This document shows positions 59,391 through 62,827 of a stretch of DNA of 62,827 nt, piece by piece. A program made the position numbers and the translations under genes. Below the pieces are notes generated by a model, which did not search any database, had not been told where the DNA came from, and saw nothing but the letters and a program-made list of their open reading frames with translations. This DNA comes from Candidatus Helicobacter avicola (GTDB taxonomy: Bacteria > Campylobacterota > Campylobacteria > Campylobacterales > Helicobacteraceae). The DNA lies in the NCBI GenBank assembly GCA_019112865.1, contig DXIN01000032.1, positions 1-62,827 of the forward strand, written 5' to 3'. The first letter of the stretch is position 1. Every line of letters starts with the position of its first letter.

Positions 59391-59426
59391 AAACACATAT
59401 TGTGTTTGTAAAAATTTGTGTATGAT
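59391..59426 (+). promoter_or_regulatory. metY promoter: 17-bp operator-like palindrome plus -10 box
   Basis: AAACACA-TAT-TGTGTTT (59391-59407) is a perfect palindrome whose centre lies 22 bp before TATGAT (59421-59426), the likely -10. The metN promoter shows the same site and spacing (23 bp). Confidence 0.6.
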
Positions 59427-59460
59427 GAGGAGTGAAAAATATCATTGTAAGGAGTGAGAT

Positions 59461-60753
59461 ATGGCAAATTTATCACATACAAATTTTGCAAAAGAGACAC
59501 TTGCCCTCCATGCGGGCTATACATACGACACACAACGCACTATCAGTGTGCCAATCTACCAAAATACCGCCTATAGCTTTGAGAATCTTCAGCAAGCAGC
59601 CGCGCGTTTTGGCTTGCAAGAGCTTGGCAATATCTATTCGCGTTTGACTAATCCCACGACCGATGTGCTAGCTGCGCGTTTGGCAGCGGTGGAGGGAGGA
59701 GCGTTTGGCGTGGTAACTTCTAGTGGGAGTGCAGCGATTTTTTATGCGATTGTTAATTGCGCTCAAGCTGGGGATAATATCGTGTTTTCTAACAAAATCT
59801 ATGGTGGCACGCAGACGCTTTTTGTGCATACGCTAAAACGTTTTGGGATACAAGCAAGGACATTTGATATTGATGATATTGAAAACTCCTTGCCAAAAGC
59901 TATAGATGAAAACACAAAGGCGATATTTTTTGAAAGTCTTTCTAATCCGCAGATTTCTATCGCCGATACATTGGCAATTACCAAAATTGCTAAGGAACAT
60001 AGGATTATCACGATTTGTGATAATACCGTGGCAACGGCGTTTTTGCACAAGCCCTTTGATTTTGGCGTGGATCTTAGTGTTTATAGTCTTAGCAAATATA
60101 TCAATGGGCAGGGTAGCGCGCTAGGTGGAGCTATCATCGAGCGCAATGGACTAAATGAACTCATCAAAGACAATCCACGCTACCCAGCCTTTAATACGCC
60201 CAATGAGAGCTACCATGGGCTTGTGTATGCTTCATTGCCTCTGCCGATCTTTTGTATTCGACTCATCACCGAGTGGCTACGCAACATCGGCGCGACACTT
60301 AGCCCACAGGCAGCGTGGATTATCTTGCAGGGCTTAGAGACGCTAGAGCTGCGTATCAAAAAGCACAGCCAAAACGCCCAAAAAATCGCGGAGTTTTTGT
60401 CCGCACACCCGAAGGTAAAAAGTGTGGAATACCCCGGGTTGCGCACAAATGCGTATCATCATTTACTAGCGAAATATTTTAGGGATTCACTCTCTAGCGG
60501 GCTTTTGAGCTTTGAAGCACAGAGCTTTGAGGAAGCACAAAAGATTTGTAATGAATTAGAGATTTTCGCAATCGTGGCAAATATTGGGGATTCTAAGTCG
60601 CTCGTGATACACCCAGCCTCCACGACACATTCCCAGCTTAGCCCTCAAGAGCTACAATCTGCAGGCATCACTCCAAGCACCGTGCGTTTAAGCATAGGGC
60701 TAGAATCTGCTGATGATTTGATAGCAGATTTGAAACAAGCCATAGAAAAATAA
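59461..60753 (+). CDS. metY: O-acetylhomoserine sulfhydrylase MetY
   Basis: This 430-residue PLP enzyme of the Cys/Met metabolism family makes homocysteine from O-acyl-homoserine and sulfide. Landmarks are [24 protein letters not shown], the PLP-binding DNTVATAF and the PLP lysine in [16 protein letters not shown]. The length and the LHAGY start favour MetY over the shorter MetB/MetC type. AAGGAG precedes the ATG, and metA follows 16 bp later. Confidence 0.92.
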   Translation: MANLSHTNFAKETLALHAGYTYDTQRTISVPIYQNTAYSFENLQQAAARFGLQELGNIYSRLTNPTTDVLAARLAAVEGGAFGVVTSSGSAAIFYAIVNCAQAGDNIVFSNKIYGGTQTLFVHTLKRFGIQARTFDIDDIENSLPKAIDENTKAIFFESLSNPQISIADTLAITKIAKEHRIITICDNTVATAFLHKPFDFGVDLSVYSLSKYINGQGSALGGAIIERNGLNELIKDNPRYPAFNTPNESYHGLVYASLPLPIFCIRLITEWLRNIGATLSPQAAWIILQGLETLELRIKKHSQNAQKIAEFLSAHPKVKSVEYPGLRTNAYHHLLAKYFRDSLSSGLLSFEAQSFEEAQKICNELEIFAIVANIGDSKSLVIHPASTTHSQLSPQELQSAGITPSTVRLSIGLESADDLIADLKQAIEK

Positions 60754-60769
60754 TCCTAAGGGAGAGAGT

Positions 60770-61654
60770 ATGCCATTAGTGCTTCCAGAGGATATTCCGG
60801 CATATAGCACTTTTAAGCAAAATGCGTTTATTATGGGGGTGGATCGTGCGACACATCAAGACATTCGCCCCCAAGAAGTGTTGCTTATAAATCTTATGCC
60901 TACCAAGATAGAGACAGAGATTCAGATTCTTTCTTTGCTTGCTAATTCCCCACTGCAAGTTAATATCACGCTTTTAGCAACCTCAAGTTATGTGGGCAAA
61001 AATACCCCAAAGAGTCATTTGGATAGATTCTATGTGAATTTTAGCGATATTTTGGGGAGGCGCTTTGATGGTGCAATCGTTACAGGTGCGCCTATTGAGC
61101 AAATGGCGTTTGAGGAGGTGAAGTATTGGGAAGAGTTAGTGGGGATTATGGACTATCTCAAAAGTCATTGCACAAGCACAATGTATCTGTGCTGGGGGGC
61201 TATGGCGGGATTGTATTATTTTTATGATATACCAAAAATTGCTTTAGATAAAAAGCTTTTTGGGGTTTTTGATCATCGCATAATTGAGGCAGATTTGCTC
61301 CTAAATGGACTTGATGATGTGGTGAAAATGCCGCATTCGCGATATAGTGGGATTGATGAGGCTTTAGCACAAAAGACAAAAGATCTCAAAATCCTCCTAG
61401 CTGGGCAAGAGAGCGGCATAAGTGTGCTTAAAGATTCTCAAGATGTGTTTGTTTTGGGACATTTGGAATATGCGCGCAACACTTTGCAAGAGGAATATAA
61501 TCGCGATTTGGCAAAGGGGTTATCAATCAATGCACCGGAGTATTATTATGATAACAATGGCGTGCCGGTATGGTCGTGGCGATCGAGTGCGAGTATGTTT
61601 TTTGCTAATTGGCTAAATTTTTCGGTATATCAGGTTACGCCATTTGTGTTGTAG
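60770..61654 (+). CDS. metA: homoserine O-acyltransferase, MetA family
   Basis: The 294-residue HTS-family enzyme activates homoserine for MetY. It shows PTKIETEIQ near the N-terminus, the catalytic Cys in [13 protein letters not shown] (about 143), and the His/Glu part in FVLGHLEY. MetA-fold enzymes use succinyl- or acetyl-CoA. Pairing with an O-acetylhomoserine-type MetY suggests acetyl-CoA, but the specificity residue was not verified. Confidence 0.93.
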   Translation: MPLVLPEDIPAYSTFKQNAFIMGVDRATHQDIRPQEVLLINLMPTKIETEIQILSLLANSPLQVNITLLATSSYVGKNTPKSHLDRFYVNFSDILGRRFDGAIVTGAPIEQMAFEEVKYWEELVGIMDYLKSHCTSTMYLCWGAMAGLYYFYDIPKIALDKKLFGVFDHRIIEADLLLNGLDDVVKMPHSRYSGIDEALAQKTKDLKILLAGQESGISVLKDSQDVFVLGHLEYARNTLQEEYNRDLAKGLSINAPEYYYDNNGVPVWSWRSSASMFFANWLNFSVYQVTPFVL

Positions 61655-61721
61655 CAAGATAGTGCGCTGGTGCTAGGGTATGTTTGATTGATACTTGGCA
61701 CAAATGGTTATCATAAAGCTA

Positions 61722-61741
61722 ATCTTAAATTTTTTTAAGAT
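61722..61741. promoter_or_regulatory. AT-rich dyad overlapping the rplU -10 region
   Basis: ATCTTAAA-TTTT-TTTAAGAT has perfect 8-bp arms and runs into TACAAT (61741-61746), a plausible -10 for rplU-rpmA. It could be a weak metA terminator or an operator-like element. Confidence 0.3.
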
Positions 61742-61793
61742 ACAATCGCCATTTGTTTTTACAAAACTTCAAATCTAAACTTAAGGAATGCGT

Positions 61794-62105
61794 ATGTATG
61801 CGATATTTAAGAATGGAGGCAAACAATACAAGGTAAGCGAGGGGAGCATCGTGCTACTTGATAAGCTAAGCCTTGAGCCAAAGTCAAAGGTAGAGTTTAG
61901 CGAAGTTTTGGCACTACACGATGGGGCGAATCTATCGATTGGCACACCATTTGTAAGTGGTGCTAAGATTGAAGCTGAAGTGATTAACGAAGGTCGAGGA
62001 AAAAAAGTCATCACTTTTAAAAAGCGAAGACGCAAGGATAGCAAGACCAAACGCGGATTTAGAAGGGATTTTACGCGTGTAAGAATCCTCAAGATTACTA
62101 AATAA
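61794..62105 (+). CDS. rplU: 50S ribosomal protein L21
   Basis: The 103-residue protein begins [17 protein letters not shown] and contains the [14 protein letters not shown] tail segment, typical of L21. The ATG at 61794 is used because AAGGA directly abuts the upstream ATG at 61788. It is followed 17 bp later by rpmA, the usual pair. Confidence 0.96.
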   Translation: MYAIFKNGGKQYKVSEGSIVLLDKLSLEPKSKVEFSEVLALHDGANLSIGTPFVSGAKIEAEVINEGRGKKVITFKKRRRKDSKTKRGFRRDFTRVRILKITK

Positions 62106-62122
62106 TGTTTTAAGGAGTTGTA

Positions 62123-62380
62123 ATGGCACACAAAAAAGGTCAGGGTAGCACCCAAAATAACCGAGATTCAGCAGGGCGTCGCTTAGGTGTGAAAAAATTT
62201 GGTTCTCAATTTGTGCGGGCTGGGAATATCATTATCCGCCAAAGAGGCACAAAAGTGCATCCGGGTGATAATGTAGGTATGGGCAAGGACCACACAATTT
62301 TTGCGCTTATTGATGGGGTGGTGAAGTTCCAACAAAAAACCAAGGATCGCAAGAAGGTTTCGGTAGTTCCTGTTTCATAA
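62123..62380 (+). CDS. rpmA: 50S ribosomal protein L27
   Basis: The 85-residue protein begins [20 protein letters not shown], and includes [18 protein letters not shown], the L27 signature. It has the short N-terminus without the cleaved extension seen in Firmicutes. AAGGAG precedes the ATG. Confidence 0.96.
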   Translation: MAHKKGQGSTQNNRDSAGRRLGVKKFGSQFVRAGNIIIRQRGTKVHPGDNVGMGKDHTIFALIDGVVKFQQKTKDRKKVSVVPVS

Positions 62381-62502
62381 GTCGATGTGTCTTTGTGGGC
62401 ATTGTTAGCTGTGGGCTTTAAGTTTTTACCTATGATATGTGGGATTGTGGGTAGGTTTTGGGTTTGTGATTTGGTAACATGGTTGAAGTATGAGGGTGTG
62501 CG

Positions 62503-62827
62503 ATGAAAATGTTGAACTTTGCATGTGGAGCTAGAATCCACACAGATTGGGAAAATGTAGATTTTAGCCCCATAGATGCAAGAGTGAAAAAGGTGAATCT
62601 TTTGGGGAGATTGCCATACCCGGATAATTATTTTGATTGTGCATATAGCAGTCATTTTTTGGAGCACCTCACGCCCGCACATGCACATAATATTCTCACA
62701 GAAATCAAGCGAGTTTTGAAGCCCCACGCAATTTTACGAATCGTCGTGCCGGATTTGGAAAATCTTTGTAGAGCGTATCTTGAAACTCTTGAGAGACTCT
62801 GTCTCGCTGTTAAAGCGGGGGGGGGGG
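62503..62827 (+). CDS. SAM-dependent methyltransferase, partial, ends in a G11 tract
   Basis: The first 108 codons are present. MKMLNFACGARI is a SAM-binding glycine loop variant, then LPYPDNYFDCAYSSHFLEHL and EIKRVLKPHAILRIVVPD are the usual methyltransferase-11 blocks. The reading frame runs into AAAGCG followed by eleven G at the end of the window. GAGGG precedes the ATG. The tract suggests phase variation. Family members of this type often sit in surface glycan clusters, but the context to the right is missing. Confidence 0.75.
   Translation, partial: MKMLNFACGARIHTDWENVDFSPIDARVKKVNLLGRLPYPDNYFDCAYSSHFLEHLTPAHAHNILTEIKRVLKPHAILRIVVPDLENLCRAYLETLERLCLAVKAGGG

Overview
The window looks like chromosomal DNA from an enterohepatic-type Helicobacter (class Campylobacteria). 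The evidence is a 717-residue FlgE hook protein behind a sigma-54 promoter, an ArsS-hemB pair, a DUF1882 protein, an RRM protein of the HP0827 type, a short ComEC, and G/C homopolymer tracts placed where they could switch genes. A full pst phosphate system and selA/selB are present, which argues against H. pylori. The species call is an inference and was not checked by alignment.

Layout. 1-6350 is a leftward phosphate block, pstS-pstC-pstA-pstB-phoB-phoR. Divergent from it is metNI with two metQ lipoproteins (6558-10011). Leftward again are selA, selB and a cysteine-desulfurase-like gene (10132-14725), and rightward an outer membrane factor/HlyD/two ABC-2 permease export operon (14928-19647). 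YbjQ and HDOD proteins follow. 20934-26509 is the accessory part: a repeat-bearing spacer, a broken S6-type serine protease autotransporter, and a secreted ADP-ribosyltransferase-like protein. From 26523 housekeeping genes dominate: guaB, gatA, pyrH, flgE, der, prs, secA, a Lol-type permease, an RRM protein, cvpA, lysS, glyA and a SPOR protein. A three-gene sugar-nucleotide cluster (45157-47901) leads to comEC, mrp, doxX, ogt, an outer membrane protein, an LptF/G permease, atpB, a ThiE-like protein, arsS and hemB. The right end holds two small unknown genes, an outer membrane protein with a C10 tract, metY-metA, rplU-rpmA, and a methyltransferase gene that runs into an 11-G tract at the last base.

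How parts fit together. Phosphate genes and their two-component system form one block with a Pho-box-like set of 11-bp repeats exactly upstream of the pstS -10 box. Methionine uptake (metNIQ) and methionine synthesis (metY-metA), 50 kb apart, share the same 17-bp palindrome at the same distance from their -10 boxes, which suggests one regulon.

Most interesting items: the ADP-ribosyltransferase-like toxin, a desulfurase-fold protein beside selAB that lacks the PLP lysine, a PstS whose two halves are in swapped order, the shared methionine palindrome, a hairpin that hides the ribosome binding site of the RRM gene, a probable ATT start codon for metN, and striking enrichment of the 7-mer AGAWTCT.
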